This document shows, piece by piece, positions 7,656 to 16,279 of a stretch of DNA of 64,000 nucleotides. The DNA lies in the NCBI RefSeq assembly GCF_002860165.1, contig NZ_PGUZ01000044.1, positions 1 to 64,000 on the forward strand, read 5' to 3'. Origin of the DNA: Bacillus sp. V3-13. Lineage in GTDB: Bacteria; Bacillota; Bacilli; Bacillales; Cytobacillaceae. Within the stretch, counting starts at the first letter, position 1. The number at the start of each line of letters is the position of its first letter. The notes beneath the pieces were generated by a model. It had not been told where the DNA came from. It searched no databases and saw only the letters and a program-made list of their open reading frames with translations. The translations under genes and the position numbers were made by a program.

Positions 7656-8672
7656 GTGAAGCCAATCAAAAAACTGGTTTCTCTTCTTGCCATCATTCCA
7701 GTCATTTTATTAAGTGGCTGTGCACCTGACATGGTTGTATTTGAACCGCAGGGTCCTGCAGCGAGATCCATTATGGAATTAATCAATTGGTCCTTATGGT
7801 GGATGCTGCTCGTAGTGGTGGTTGTATTTGCATTATTTGGTTATATCGTCTGGAAATACAGAGAAAGAAAAGAAAACATGGATTACGAGCCACCAGAAGA
7901 ACACGGGAGTACTCTTCTTGAAATTATTTGGACCGGCATTCCGATTCTTATTGTGCTTGCCTTGACAATTCCAACAGTTAAAACGCTTTACGCATTGGAA
8001 GATGTGCCTAAAGGCTATGAGGATAAGGAACCGATTACGATTCATGTAACCTCTGCCGATTGGAAGTGGATCTTCAGCTATCCAGAACAAGGAATTGAAA
8101 CTGTAAACTATGTGAACATTCCTGAGGATACTCCAGTCAGATTTAAGCTTACTTCCGCCAGTACGATGCAATCTTTCTGGGTTCCTGCTTTGGGCGGCCA
8201 GAAGTACACAATGGGTAAAATGGAAACGCAAATGTATCTTGTTGCCGACAATCCGGGATCGTATGAAGGCAGAAACACAAACTTTAACGGAAAAGGTTAT
8301 GCGGAAATGCAGTTTGAAGTTCTTGCCCAGACCCAGGATGAATTTGACAAGTGGGTGGATGAGGTTCAAGCAACAGCTCCAAAGCTAACCGAAAAAGAGT
8401 ATGAGAAAATGCTCGAACCAACGCACTTGGGCCGGATGACTTTTTCAAACACGCATTTAGCATGGGTTGACCACGCTGACATGGATTCGAAGACGTATAC
8501 AAACCCGGATCTTTATAAGACTCATGGTTACCGGGGCAGAACGTTTGAGGAAGAAGACAACTATAAAAACAAAAATGATAATAAACAAGAAGATCATCAT
8601 GAAGAACATGAGCATCATGAAAATCATGTAGATACTGAACAAGCCGATGGAGGTGACCATCATGGGCATTAA
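7656..8672 (+). CDS. qoxA: quinol oxidase aa3-type subunit II (QoxA)
   Basis: Encodes 338 aa. The GTG start at 7656 follows AAAGGAG by eight bases and places a lipoprotein signal peptide (lipobox LLSGC) at the N-terminus. Two membrane helices follow, then a periplasmic-side cupredoxin domain. The CuA ligands of cytochrome c oxidase are absent; the WVPALGGQKYTMG region is that of quinol oxidases. The C-terminal tail is rich in His and Glu, which is unusual and may bind metal. First gene of the qox operon, overlapping qoxB by 11 bases. The complex oxidises menaquinol and reduces O2 while pumping protons. Confidence 0.93.
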   Translation: MKPIKKLVSLLAIIPVILLSGCAPDMVVFEPQGPAARSIMELINWSLWWMLLVVVVVFALFGYIVWKYRERKENMDYEPPEEHGSTLLEIIWTGIPILIVLALTIPTVKTLYALEDVPKGYEDKEPITIHVTSADWKWIFSYPEQGIETVNYVNIPEDTPVRFKLTSASTMQSFWVPALGGQKYTMGKMETQMYLVADNPGSYEGRNTNFNGKGYAEMQFEVLAQTQDEFDKWVDEVQATAPKLTEKEYEKMLEPTHLGRMTFSNTHLAWVDHADMDSKTYTNPDLYKTHGYRGRTFEEEDNYKNKNDNKQEDHHEEHEHHENHVDTEQADGGDHHGH

Positions 8673-10638
8673 ATGGGATGAGATTTTATTAACTGGAGAC
8701 CCATTATTACTAGGTTCACAGATTGCCATTCTTTTAACGATGATTGGTATCGTTGCTGGACTTACTTATTTGAAGAAGTGGAAATGGCTGTGGACGGAAT
8801 GGCTGACCACTGTAGATCACAAACGAATTGGAATTATGTATATTATTTCAGCAGTGTTGATGTTTTTCCGTGGCGGCATGGATGGATTGTTGATGAAAGC
8901 ACAGACATCCCGTCCTGAAATGCAGCTTTTGGACGCACAGCATTACAATGAAATTTTTACAACGCACGGAGTTATTATGATTTTGTTCATGGCGATGCCT
9001 TTCCTGATCGGTTTAATGAACGTCGTAATTCCGCTGCAAATCGGTGCAAGAGACGTGGCTTTCCCGCAACTGAATGCCTTAAGCTTCTGGCTGTTCTTCA
9101 GCGGGGCGATGCTATTCAATATTTCGTTTGTCGTCGGTGGCTCACCTGATGCAGGCTGGACATCCTATTTTCCTCTCGCAGGAAAAGAATTCAGTCCGGG
9201 AATCGGCAATAACTATTATGCGATTGCCCTTCAGATTGCCGGGATAGGTACATTGATGACAGGGATTAACTTCATTGTTACGATTCTCAAAATGCGGACT
9301 AAAGGCATGACATTGATGAAAATGCCAATGTTCACATGGACGACATTAGTAACGTCTGTCATTATCGTAGCCGCTTTCCCAATTTTCACAGTCGCGCTTG
9401 CGTTAATGACATTTGACCGCCTCTATGGAACTCATTTCTTTACACTTTCCGGCGGCGGGATGGATATGCTCTGGGCCAACCTTTTCTGGTTATGGGCCCA
9501 TCCGGAAGTATATATTGTCGCTTTACCTGCTTTCGGTATTTTTTCAGAGATTATTGCAACATTTTCGCGTAAATCTCTATTCGGCTATAAATCAATGGTC
9601 GGCTCGATTGTCGGTATTGCCGTGTTAAGTATGGTTGTTTGGGTCCACCACTTCTATACGATGGGTGCAGGACCTGGTGTAAACTCATTTTTCTCGATTA
9701 CAACAATGGCAATTGCCGTGCCGACTGGTGTGAAAGTCTTCAACTGGCTGTTCACAATGCGAAAGGGCCGGATTAAAATGGCTACCCCAATGCTTTGGGC
9801 GCTCGCCTTCGTTCCATGTTTTGTTATTGGAGGCGTAACAGGTGTCATGCTTGGGATGGGTGCAGCTGACTACCAGTACCATAACACACTGTTCCTGGTC
9901 GCTCACTTCCATTACGTGCTTATTCCTGGTGTTGTATTTGCCGTATTTGGCGCACTTTACTACTGGTGGCCAAAAATGTTTGGCCATATGCTGAACGAAA
10001 GACTTGGAAAGTGGCATTTCTGGCTGTTTGTCATTGGTTTCAACGTTACATTCATGCCGATGTTCTTCCTTGGCTTAAACGGGGCCGTTCGCCGTGCCTA
10101 CACATATTCAGCTGAATCAGGATTTGCCCCATTGTTTGGCTTATCGGCTATCGGTTCAGTCATACTGGCGGCAGGCTTCGCCGTCTTCTGCTATAACATC
10201 TATTGGAGCATCCGCTATGCCGACCGCAATATTTCGAGCGATCCTTGGGATGCAAGAACATTGGAATGGGCTACAGCATCACCTGTTCAGCACTACAATT
10301 TTGCAAAATTGCATGCAGTAGAAACTCAGGATGCTTTCTGGCACATGAAGAAAACGAAAAAAGGTTTAACACTTTCAGATAAAGAAATCGAAGAAATTCA
10401 CATGCCAAGCAACTCCGGCCTGCCTTTCATTATGTGCGTTGCATTCGGTATTGCAGGATTCTTCCTCGTATTTGAATGGCATATTGCTGCAGCCATTGCC
10501 GGTCTTGGTATTATTGCAGGATTAATTGTTCGTTCATTTGATTATAACGATGGATACCACATTCCAGTGGACGAAATCAAAGAAACAGAACACGCTTGGA
10601 GAAACGTTGAAGGAGAGGTGAATAATCATGTCAGCTAA
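8662..10638 (+). CDS. qoxB: quinol oxidase aa3-type subunit I (QoxB)
   Basis: Encodes 658 aa; the ATG at 8662 follows GGAGGTGA. This is the catalytic heme-copper subunit. Visible landmarks are TTVDHKRIG near the N-terminus, THGVIM with a heme ligand, WAHPEVYI carrying the CuB histidine and the cross-linked tyrosine, WVHHFYTMG with two further CuB histidines, and HFHYVLIPG with the heme histidines. Many membrane helices span the chain. It is translationally coupled to qoxA and qoxC by 11-base overlaps. Confidence 0.96.
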   Translation: MGIKWDEILLTGDPLLLGSQIAILLTMIGIVAGLTYLKKWKWLWTEWLTTVDHKRIGIMYIISAVLMFFRGGMDGLLMKAQTSRPEMQLLDAQHYNEIFTTHGVIMILFMAMPFLIGLMNVVIPLQIGARDVAFPQLNALSFWLFFSGAMLFNISFVVGGSPDAGWTSYFPLAGKEFSPGIGNNYYAIALQIAGIGTLMTGINFIVTILKMRTKGMTLMKMPMFTWTTLVTSVIIVAAFPIFTVALALMTFDRLYGTHFFTLSGGGMDMLWANLFWLWAHPEVYIVALPAFGIFSEIIATFSRKSLFGYKSMVGSIVGIAVLSMVVWVHHFYTMGAGPGVNSFFSITTMAIAVPTGVKVFNWLFTMRKGRIKMATPMLWALAFVPCFVIGGVTGVMLGMGAADYQYHNTLFLVAHFHYVLIPGVVFAVFGALYYWWPKMFGHMLNERLGKWHFWLFVIGFNVTFMPMFFLGLNGAVRRAYTYSAESGFAPLFGLSAIGSVILAAGFAVFCYNIYWSIRYADRNISSDPWDARTLEWATASPVQHYNFAKLHAVETQDAFWHMKKTKKGLTLSDKEIEEIHMPSNSGLPFIMCVAFGIAGFFLVFEWHIAAAIAGLGIIAGLIVRSFDYNDGYHIPVDEIKETEHAWRNVEGEVNNHVS

Positions 10639-11233
10639 TGTCAATACGTCATTGCCTTTGGAATACCAAACAGAACAAAGCCGCCTGAACATTCTCGGGT
10701 TCTGGATTTTCCTTGGCGCTGAAATTGTTTTATTTGCCACGCTTTTCGGTGTTTATGCAGTACTTTATCAACGTTATGCAGGCGGTCCAACCCATCAGGA
10801 TATTATTATGATCAAAGAAGTCATGATCCAGACGATCCTGCTTTTAACAAGCAGCTTTACGATGGGACTCGCAATCTTTGAAATGCGGCGCAGCAACCTG
10901 AAGGGACTGCTAACCTGGCTCGTCATTACCTTATTGCTCGGTGCAGGGTTCCTTTTCATGGAAATAAATGAATTCACGCATTACGTCCATAACGGCGCAA
11001 CGATGCAAACCAGCGCCTTCCTGTCAAGCTTTTTCGTATTGCTTGGAACGCACGGGGCACACGTGACGCTCGGGATTGGCTGGGCGATTATGATTATCAT
11101 CCAGCTTGTTAAACGGGGATTAACACCGGTAACAGCGCGTAAAACGTTCATTATCGGTTTGTACTGGCACTTCCTTGATGTTGTCTGGATTTTCATTTTC
11201 ACATTTGTTTATTTAAAAGGGATGGTGGCCTAG
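10628..11233 (+). CDS. qoxC: quinol oxidase aa3-type subunit III (QoxC)
   Basis: Encodes 201 aa with five membrane helices, matching the short subunit III of bacterial quinol oxidases. GFWIFLGAEIVLFATLF near the N-terminus and GTHGAHVTLGIGW later are family motifs. It stabilises the catalytic subunit. The start overlaps the end of qoxB by 11 bases, with GGAGAGGTG as ribosome site. Confidence 0.95.
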   Translation: MSANVNTSLPLEYQTEQSRLNILGFWIFLGAEIVLFATLFGVYAVLYQRYAGGPTHQDIIMIKEVMIQTILLLTSSFTMGLAIFEMRRSNLKGLLTWLVITLLLGAGFLFMEINEFTHYVHNGATMQTSAFLSSFFVLLGTHGAHVTLGIGWAIMIIIQLVKRGLTPVTARKTFIIGLYWHFLDVVWIFIFTFVYLKGMVA

Positions 11234-11536
11234 ATGGATAAGAAAACAAAAGCTTTTCCAATCTGCCATGTCGCAGGATTTGTTATATCATTGGTGCTAA
11301 CCTTTGCCGCTGCTGGCATAGCACTGAAAACCAGTTTATCCTTCAAAATGATCATGATGATCATCGGCACATTAGCTGTGCTGCAGGCTGCCCTTCAGCT
11401 GACGATGTTCATGCACATGAATGAAGGCGAAGATGGCAAAACACAAACGATCAACGTGATTTATGGCATCTTCACTGCTATTATCATTGTGGCAGGTTCT
11501 GTATGGGTGATGTCATTTGGGATGCACTCCCATTAA
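11234..11536 (+). CDS. qoxD: quinol oxidase aa3-type subunit IV (QoxD)
   Basis: Encodes 100 aa with three membrane helices. The MFMHMNEGEDGKTQ segment between helices 2 and 3 is typical of subunit IV. The ATG directly abuts the qoxC stop codon, so translation is coupled. Last gene of the operon, closed by the terminator at 11553. Confidence 0.94.
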   Translation: MDKKTKAFPICHVAGFVISLVLTFAAAGIALKTSLSFKMIMMIIGTLAVLQAALQLTMFMHMNEGEDGKTQTINVIYGIFTAIIIVAGSVWVMSFGMHSH

Positions 11537-11552
11537 TTTGATAGTTTTATAG

Positions 11553-11588
11553 AAAAAATTCCGGCTTGAGTCAAGCCGGAATTTTTTT
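11553..11588. terminator. bidirectional terminator between qoxD and livM
   Basis: AAAAAATTCCGGCTTGA and TCAAGCCGGAATTTTTTT form a perfect stem with A and U tracts on both sides. It can serve qoxD on the plus strand and livM on the minus strand. Confidence 0.92.
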
Positions 11589-11598
11589 ATTACACGAT

Positions 11599-12594
11599 TT
11601 ATGCTGCTTGTTTGAGCTTTCCTGCTTTCTCTTTCTTCCTTTTTCCCGCAGTTATTCTCTTTACCCCTCCCGCCAGGCCAGATGGAAACGCCAATAAAAC
11701 AATGATGTATAAGAGCCCAAGGAAGATCGTCCACCTTTCAAATATCGGGTAGTCTGCCGCAAGCTCTGATAGGAAATGCTGGATAAATTCCACCACTCCG
11801 GCGCCGGCAATCGCCCCCACTAATGTTCCCAGTCCGCCAATCATCGTCATCAATAATGCATCCAAAGTGGTTTCAATCGAAAATACTGACGTATTGACAA
11901 ACCGGAGAGTTACCACATATAATGCCCCGCTAAAGGCTGCCACCGTTCCGGCTACAATACTGGCAATTACTTTATAATGCAGGATTTTAAAACCGAGCGC
12001 TTCGGCACGCTGCTCATTTTGGGAAATCGCTTTTAATACTTTTCCTAAAGATGATGCCGTAAAAAGCCGCAGCAATACGAAAAGGACAACAAGACTAATT
12101 AACGAGATATAGTAAAATGAGAACCGGTCCCGAAAAATATCGGGTACACGGAAAGTGAAGCCGTCGCTTCCATGGGTCAACGTCCGCCATTTTTCCGCAA
12201 GCACAAGAAATAGCTGGGAAACAGCAAGTGTGAGCATCGCATAAAAATGGCTTTTTAATCGCAGTGACAGCATGCCAATGATATAACTAACCAGCGCCGC
12301 CAGAGCAACCGCAACACATACACCAATGAAAAAGTTCATTAACGTTGCCTCATAACGATCGAGCATGAGCGCAATGCTATACGAACCTATCCCAAAAAAC
12401 ATACAATGCCCAAATGAAACAATTCCCGTATAACCCAGGAGGATATCAAAACTCATCGCAAAAATGGCGAAAATAAATATTTGCGTAAACAAAATCAGCA
12501 TGCTCCGGGAGTCATTTATGACCGGAAACAGCATTAAAAAGAAAAGAACGGCTATCCCCCACGGTAGTTGAATCCGTTTCGACAATTCGGTCAT
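11599..12594 (-). CDS. livM: branched-chain amino-acid-type ABC transporter permease (LivM family)
   Basis: Encodes 331 aa with about nine hydrophobic segments. The LGYTGIVSFGHCMFFGIGSY motif and the EQRAEALGF cytoplasmic coupling region mark the LivM family. It forms the channel with LivH. The ATG overlaps the livH stop (ATGA). Last gene of the ten-gene operon. The Liv family also carries urea, amides and aromatic acids, and here the neighbours suggest a substrate other than a branched-chain amino acid. Confidence 0.92.
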   Translation of the reverse strand: MTELSKRIQLPWGIAVLFFLMLFPVINDSRSMLILFTQIFIFAIFAMSFDILLGYTGIVSFGHCMFFGIGSYSIALMLDRYEATLMNFFIGVCVAVALAALVSYIIGMLSLRLKSHFYAMLTLAVSQLFLVLAEKWRTLTHGSDGFTFRVPDIFRDRFSFYYISLISLVVLFVLLRLFTASSLGKVLKAISQNEQRAEALGFKILHYKVIASIVAGTVAAFSGALYVVTLRFVNTSVFSIETTLDALLMTMIGGLGTLVGAIAGAGVVEFIQHFLSELAADYPIFERWTIFLGLLYIIVLLAFPSGLAGGVKRITAGKRKKEKAGKLKQAA

Positions 12595-13463
12595 GACGAA
12601 CTCACCCCTTTTTCACCAAAAAGTCCTGTCGGCTTGACCAATAAGACGAACAAAAGCAGCAACATATTCATGGCAAGTGATAAATCAGGAAGATAATACG
12701 CCATAAAGGCTCCTGCTATCCCGACGATAAGGGAAGCAACAGCAGAACCCTGGACGCTCCCCATCCCGCCAATAATGACGACGATAAAAGCCAAAACAGC
12801 ATACTGCATGCCCATTTCTGCAAAAACAACACCGGAATACGGCGCGAGCAATGAACCGCCCAATGCAGCCATCCCGGCTCCCATTAAAAATACAAAGGAG
12901 AAAATGGCTTTGATGTTTATGCCCAGTGCCTGGACCATCTCCTTGTCAATGACGCCGGCACGGATCATCAGCCCTATTTTTGTTTTCTTCAACAGCAGCA
13001 ATAAGCCGGCGTAGAGAACCAGGCCAATCACAATGACAAACAACCGGTATTTAATCAGGATAATTCCGTCCAACACCAGGCTTCCTTGCAGCCAGGCCGG
13101 CAATGAAGCGCGAATCGGGTTGGGTCCCCAAAACACTTTTAAGCATTCAGATAATACAAGCATGCCGCCAAGTGTAACAAGAAGCTGAAGGACATGGTTT
13201 CCATATACAGGGCTGATCAAAAATTTCTCCAATATCCAGCCGAGGATCATTCCGATCGCAACGGCACCGGTTATCGCCAAAATAAAGCTTCCGGTTTCAT
13301 TAAATATCCATACACCCATATAAGCTCCCCAGGCGAACAAGCCGCCATGAGCAAAATTCAGGACACTCATGAGCCCAAAAATGAGCGTAAGCCCTGATGC
13401 CAATAAAAAAATCAGCATTCCCGTTGAAACACCGTTTACAAATAAATTCACCACCACTTCCAC
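12591..13463 (-). CDS. livH: branched-chain amino-acid-type ABC transporter permease (LivH family)
   Basis: Encodes about 290 aa. The frame opens at 13475, but the GGAGG site lies too close to that GTG, so a GTG at 13463 is the more likely start. Hallmarks are the GLTLIFGLMSVLNFAHGG segment near the N-terminus and the IIGGMGSVQGSAVASL loop that contacts the ATPases. Eight or so membrane helices. Sits between the ATPase livF and the partner permease livM, with a four-base overlap to livM. Confidence 0.9.
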   Translation of the reverse strand: MEVVVNLFVNGVSTGMLIFLLASGLTLIFGLMSVLNFAHGGLFAWGAYMGVWIFNETGSFILAITGAVAIGMILGWILEKFLISPVYGNHVLQLLVTLGGMLVLSECLKVFWGPNPIRASLPAWLQGSLVLDGIILIKYRLFVIVIGLVLYAGLLLLLKKTKIGLMIRAGVIDKEMVQALGINIKAIFSFVFLMGAGMAALGGSLLAPYSGVVFAEMGMQYAVLAFIVVIIGGMGSVQGSAVASLIVGIAGAFMAYYLPDLSLAMNMLLLLFVLLVKPTGLFGEKGVSSS

Positions 13464-13488
13464 TTCCGCCTGCACCTCCCTTTAACGG

Positions 13489-14193
13489 TCAAGCAATCCC
13501 CAAATATTTTCGGCATGTTTCTTTATCATCTTTCAGTTCACTCATCAAGCCATTGTGGACAATCTTGCCGTCATCCATAATGTAAAAATACTCGCCGATT
13601 TGGCTTGCCATCAAAAAATTTTGCTCGACAAGCAGCACGGTTGTTTTTTCTTTCATTTTTAAAATCGATTCCTTGAGCTTTTCAACCATAATCGGTGACA
13701 ATCCTTTACTCGGCTCGTCAATTAACATTAGCCCGTCACTGTTTATATAAGCCCGCGAAATGGCAAGCATCTGTTTTTGCCCTCCGCTTAACAGGCCGCT
13801 TTTTTTATGCCAAAATTTTTTTAAGTCTGGAAACAACTCCAGCATCCAGTCAACTTTTTCTTCCGTATCGGCACTTTTTTTCGTTTGGGCGAGGGCAAAT
13901 GTTTCTTCCACCGTTAAGTCGTGGAATATTCCCTGGTTTTCCGGCACATAGCCGATTCCTTTTTGTGAAATCAAATGGGTCGGCAATCCGCTCACTTTCT
14001 CTTCGCCATAATAAACAGCTCCATTGGCAATCGTATGAAAGCCCATAATCGAACGGAGCGTTGTTGTTTTCCCGGCACCATTTCTGCCAAATAAAACAGT
14101 TATCGCCCCCCGGTCGACACTAAACGAGACCCCTTGTAAAATATGGAACTGATCCAAATAAGTTTCTATATTAACCACCTTTAAAAGCGTCAT
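13489..14193 (-). CDS. livF: Liv-type ABC transporter ATP-binding protein (LivF)
   Basis: Encodes 234 aa. Walker A is GRNGAGKTT, the ABC signature is LSGGQKQM, and Walker B is LMLIDEPSKGLSP; the short length fits LivF. It powers import together with LivG. The start ATG at 14193 has GGGGG upstream and overlaps livG by 23 bases. Confidence 0.93.
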   Translation of the reverse strand: MTLLKVVNIETYLDQFHILQGVSFSVDRGAITVLFGRNGAGKTTTLRSIMGFHTIANGAVYYGEEKVSGLPTHLISQKGIGYVPENQGIFHDLTVEETFALAQTKKSADTEEKVDWMLELFPDLKKFWHKKSGLLSGGQKQMLAISRAYINSDGLMLIDEPSKGLSPIMVEKLKESILKMKEKTTVLLVEQNFLMASQIGEYFYIMDDGKIVHNGLMSELKDDKETCRKYLGIA

Positions 14194-14944
14194 TATACAA
14201 GCCCCCTAAATAAGCAGATTGCACACGTTCATCTTTAATAATCTCGTCCGGTAAGCCTTCTGCCAGTAATTCCCCGTGAAACAGCACCACAAGATGGTCT
14301 GACAGATGAAGGATCATTTCCATTTTGTGCTCGATTAGCACAATGGTTTTGTCGCTTTCTTTTTTAATATTCTCGATTACTTGTAAAATGGCCGGAACCT
14401 CTTCTATCGATATGCCGGCTGTTGGTTCATCAAGCAGCAATAAATCTGTCTTAAGTGCCAACAGCATCGCCAGTTCCAGTTTCCGCTTCTCTCCATGCGC
14501 CAGGTCTTTTGCAAGGACTTCTTCTTTTCCCTCAAGCAAGACCATTTCAAGAAGATGCTTTGCTTGTTTTTGCTGTTGCCGGAACCCGGATGGTTTCGGA
14601 AATAGGCGATAGTAATCCTTGGCAAATGACTGCACGCCAAGCCGGACATTTTCAAGCACTGTCAAGTCAGGAAAAATATTCATAAGCTGAAAAGAACGCC
14701 CGATGCCGAGCCGGGTCCTGTTAGCAATCGATAACCGGGTAATATTCCGCTCCTTAAAGTAAATCTCTCCTTTTGTCGGGGAAAGCTGGCCGCTTAACAG
14801 ATTAAACAAAGTCGTTTTACCTGCACCGTTCGGCCCAATAATCGACGTCAGCTTTCCTTTTGGAATATTTAGATGAACGTCTTTAATGACTTGATGGTCT
14901 CCAAAAGACACAGAGAGATTGCGGGCTTCCAATAAATTCTCCAA
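14171..14944 (-). CDS. livG: Liv-type ABC transporter ATP-binding protein (LivG)
   Basis: Encodes 257 aa. Walker A GPNGAGKTT, Walker B LLLLDEPTAGIS and the characteristic LivG insertion after GIGRSFQLMNIFPDLTV are present. The signature loop reads LAHGEKRKLE, the usual LivG variant of LSGGQ. It pairs with LivF. Separated from the binding-protein gene by about 95 bases with an AAGGAGGC ribosome site. Confidence 0.93.
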   Translation of the reverse strand: MENLLEARNLSVSFGDHQVIKDVHLNIPKGKLTSIIGPNGAGKTTLFNLLSGQLSPTKGEIYFKERNITRLSIANRTRLGIGRSFQLMNIFPDLTVLENVRLGVQSFAKDYYRLFPKPSGFRQQQKQAKHLLEMVLLEGKEEVLAKDLAHGEKRKLELAMLLALKTDLLLLDEPTAGISIEEVPAILQVIENIKKESDKTIVLIEHKMEMILHLSDHLVVLFHGELLAEGLPDEIIKDERVQSAYLGGLYNDAFKGG

Positions 14945-15040
14945 GCCTTAAGCCTCCTTTTCTGTTTAAGCTTTGCAAGCAAGAAGGAGATGCGTGATCC
15001 ATCCCCTTCTGTTTGATTATTCTGAAATTAATTTCTGCAG

Positions 15041-16264
15041 TTATTTATTCCGGATAGGCGGCTCTGTTTCTTCCATGCTTAATTCTTTCACCAGGACAGG
15101 AACGGGATGGTCGACACCGTCTTGTTTTTCCAGTGTGATCGCATAAAGCGCCTGCAGTGCTTGGTGGTCTTCAGCCCGGAATTTCATCGGTCCCTTCGGT
15201 GTCTCAAATTCCATGCCTTCCATCGTCTCAATGAGAGTATCAACATCGGTATCTCCCTCAGTCTGTTTTAATGCTTCGACGATCGAAATGGCCGCTGACA
15301 TGCCACCAGCAGTGAACAAGTCCGGAATTGCCCCATTATTCCGTTTTTTATGTTCCTCCACCAGCCAATCATTCACTTTATTGTCTGGAAGTGTATGATA
15401 ATAAATCGAGAAGCCTTCCATTCCAACAAGGGCGTCCATCGTTTTTAGTGATGCGATATCCTGTGCAGCCGTTGAAATTTTGATTCCCTGGTCTTCAAGC
15501 TTCATGTCCTTTAATTGCTTCCACGGAGCGTTCGAACCAGCCCAAACGATGAACAAATAATCGGGCTTTGAGCTAATAATATTTTGAATGTTCGCCGTAA
15601 AATCGGTTGAGGCTGCATCGGCATATTGTTCATTGATAATCTCTGCACCCAGTTTTTCTGCTCCCTCTTTAAATGCAGCGACTCCCTCCCGGCCGTATGC
15701 ATTATCTTGAGCGAATGTAGCGATTTTAACCCCTTTTTTAGCGATTGCTGCCGCACCGGCAACTGCATCCTGGGAAGAATTTCGCCCCGTTCTGAAAATG
15801 TATCGGTTCCAGTTCTCCCCTGTGATACTGTCAGCAACGGCCGGCTCAACAACCATCACTTTTTCATATTCCTCCGCAAGCGGCAATACTGCCAATGTGT
15901 CACTTGAACTTGACGATCCAACCAGGAAGTCAACTTCGTCTTCCTCCAGCAATTTCGTCGCTTTTTTAACAGCAACATCCGGTTTTGTCTCCGTGTCTTC
16001 TACGATAAATTCAATCTTTTTGCCGGCTACTTCACGTTTTCCTTCTGTTGCATAGTCGAGACCGAGCTCAAATCCCTCTACTGTTTGTTTCCCATACGAT
16101 TCAAGGGCGCCTGTTAACGAAGCGAGAACACCTACCTTAATGGTGCCTTTACTTGCTTCACTTGAACTTGCTTTTCCTCCGGAGCACGCAGACGTTATGA
16201 ATAGTAAACCAATTATCGATACCGAAATCAGCGTTTTAAGCCAATGACGCTTTTTTTCTTTCAT
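15041..16264 (-). CDS. livJ: Liv-type extracellular substrate-binding lipoprotein
   Basis: Encodes 407 aa; the second of two adjacent ATGs (16264) has the better spacing from GGGGGA, and the frame itself opens at 16279. A basic N-terminus, a hydrophobic stretch and the lipobox ITSAC mark a membrane-anchored lipoprotein. The Peripla_BP_6 fold follows, opening with IKVGVLASLTGALESYG and containing the FLVGSSSSSDTLAV pocket segment. It would capture the imported ligand. Members bind amino acids, amides or aromatic acids. It directly follows the NHL-repeat gene, so the two exported proteins are made together. Confidence 0.9.
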   Translation of the reverse strand: MKEKKRHWLKTLISVSIIGLLFITSACSGGKASSSEASKGTIKVGVLASLTGALESYGKQTVEGFELGLDYATEGKREVAGKKIEFIVEDTETKPDVAVKKATKLLEEDEVDFLVGSSSSSDTLAVLPLAEEYEKVMVVEPAVADSITGENWNRYIFRTGRNSSQDAVAGAAAIAKKGVKIATFAQDNAYGREGVAAFKEGAEKLGAEIINEQYADAASTDFTANIQNIISSKPDYLFIVWAGSNAPWKQLKDMKLEDQGIKISTAAQDIASLKTMDALVGMEGFSIYYHTLPDNKVNDWLVEEHKKRNNGAIPDLFTAGGMSAAISIVEALKQTEGDTDVDTLIETMEGMEFETPKGPMKFRAEDHQALQALYAITLEKQDGVDHPVPVLVKELSMEETEPPIRNK

Positions 16265-16279
16265 CATAGATTCCCCCAT

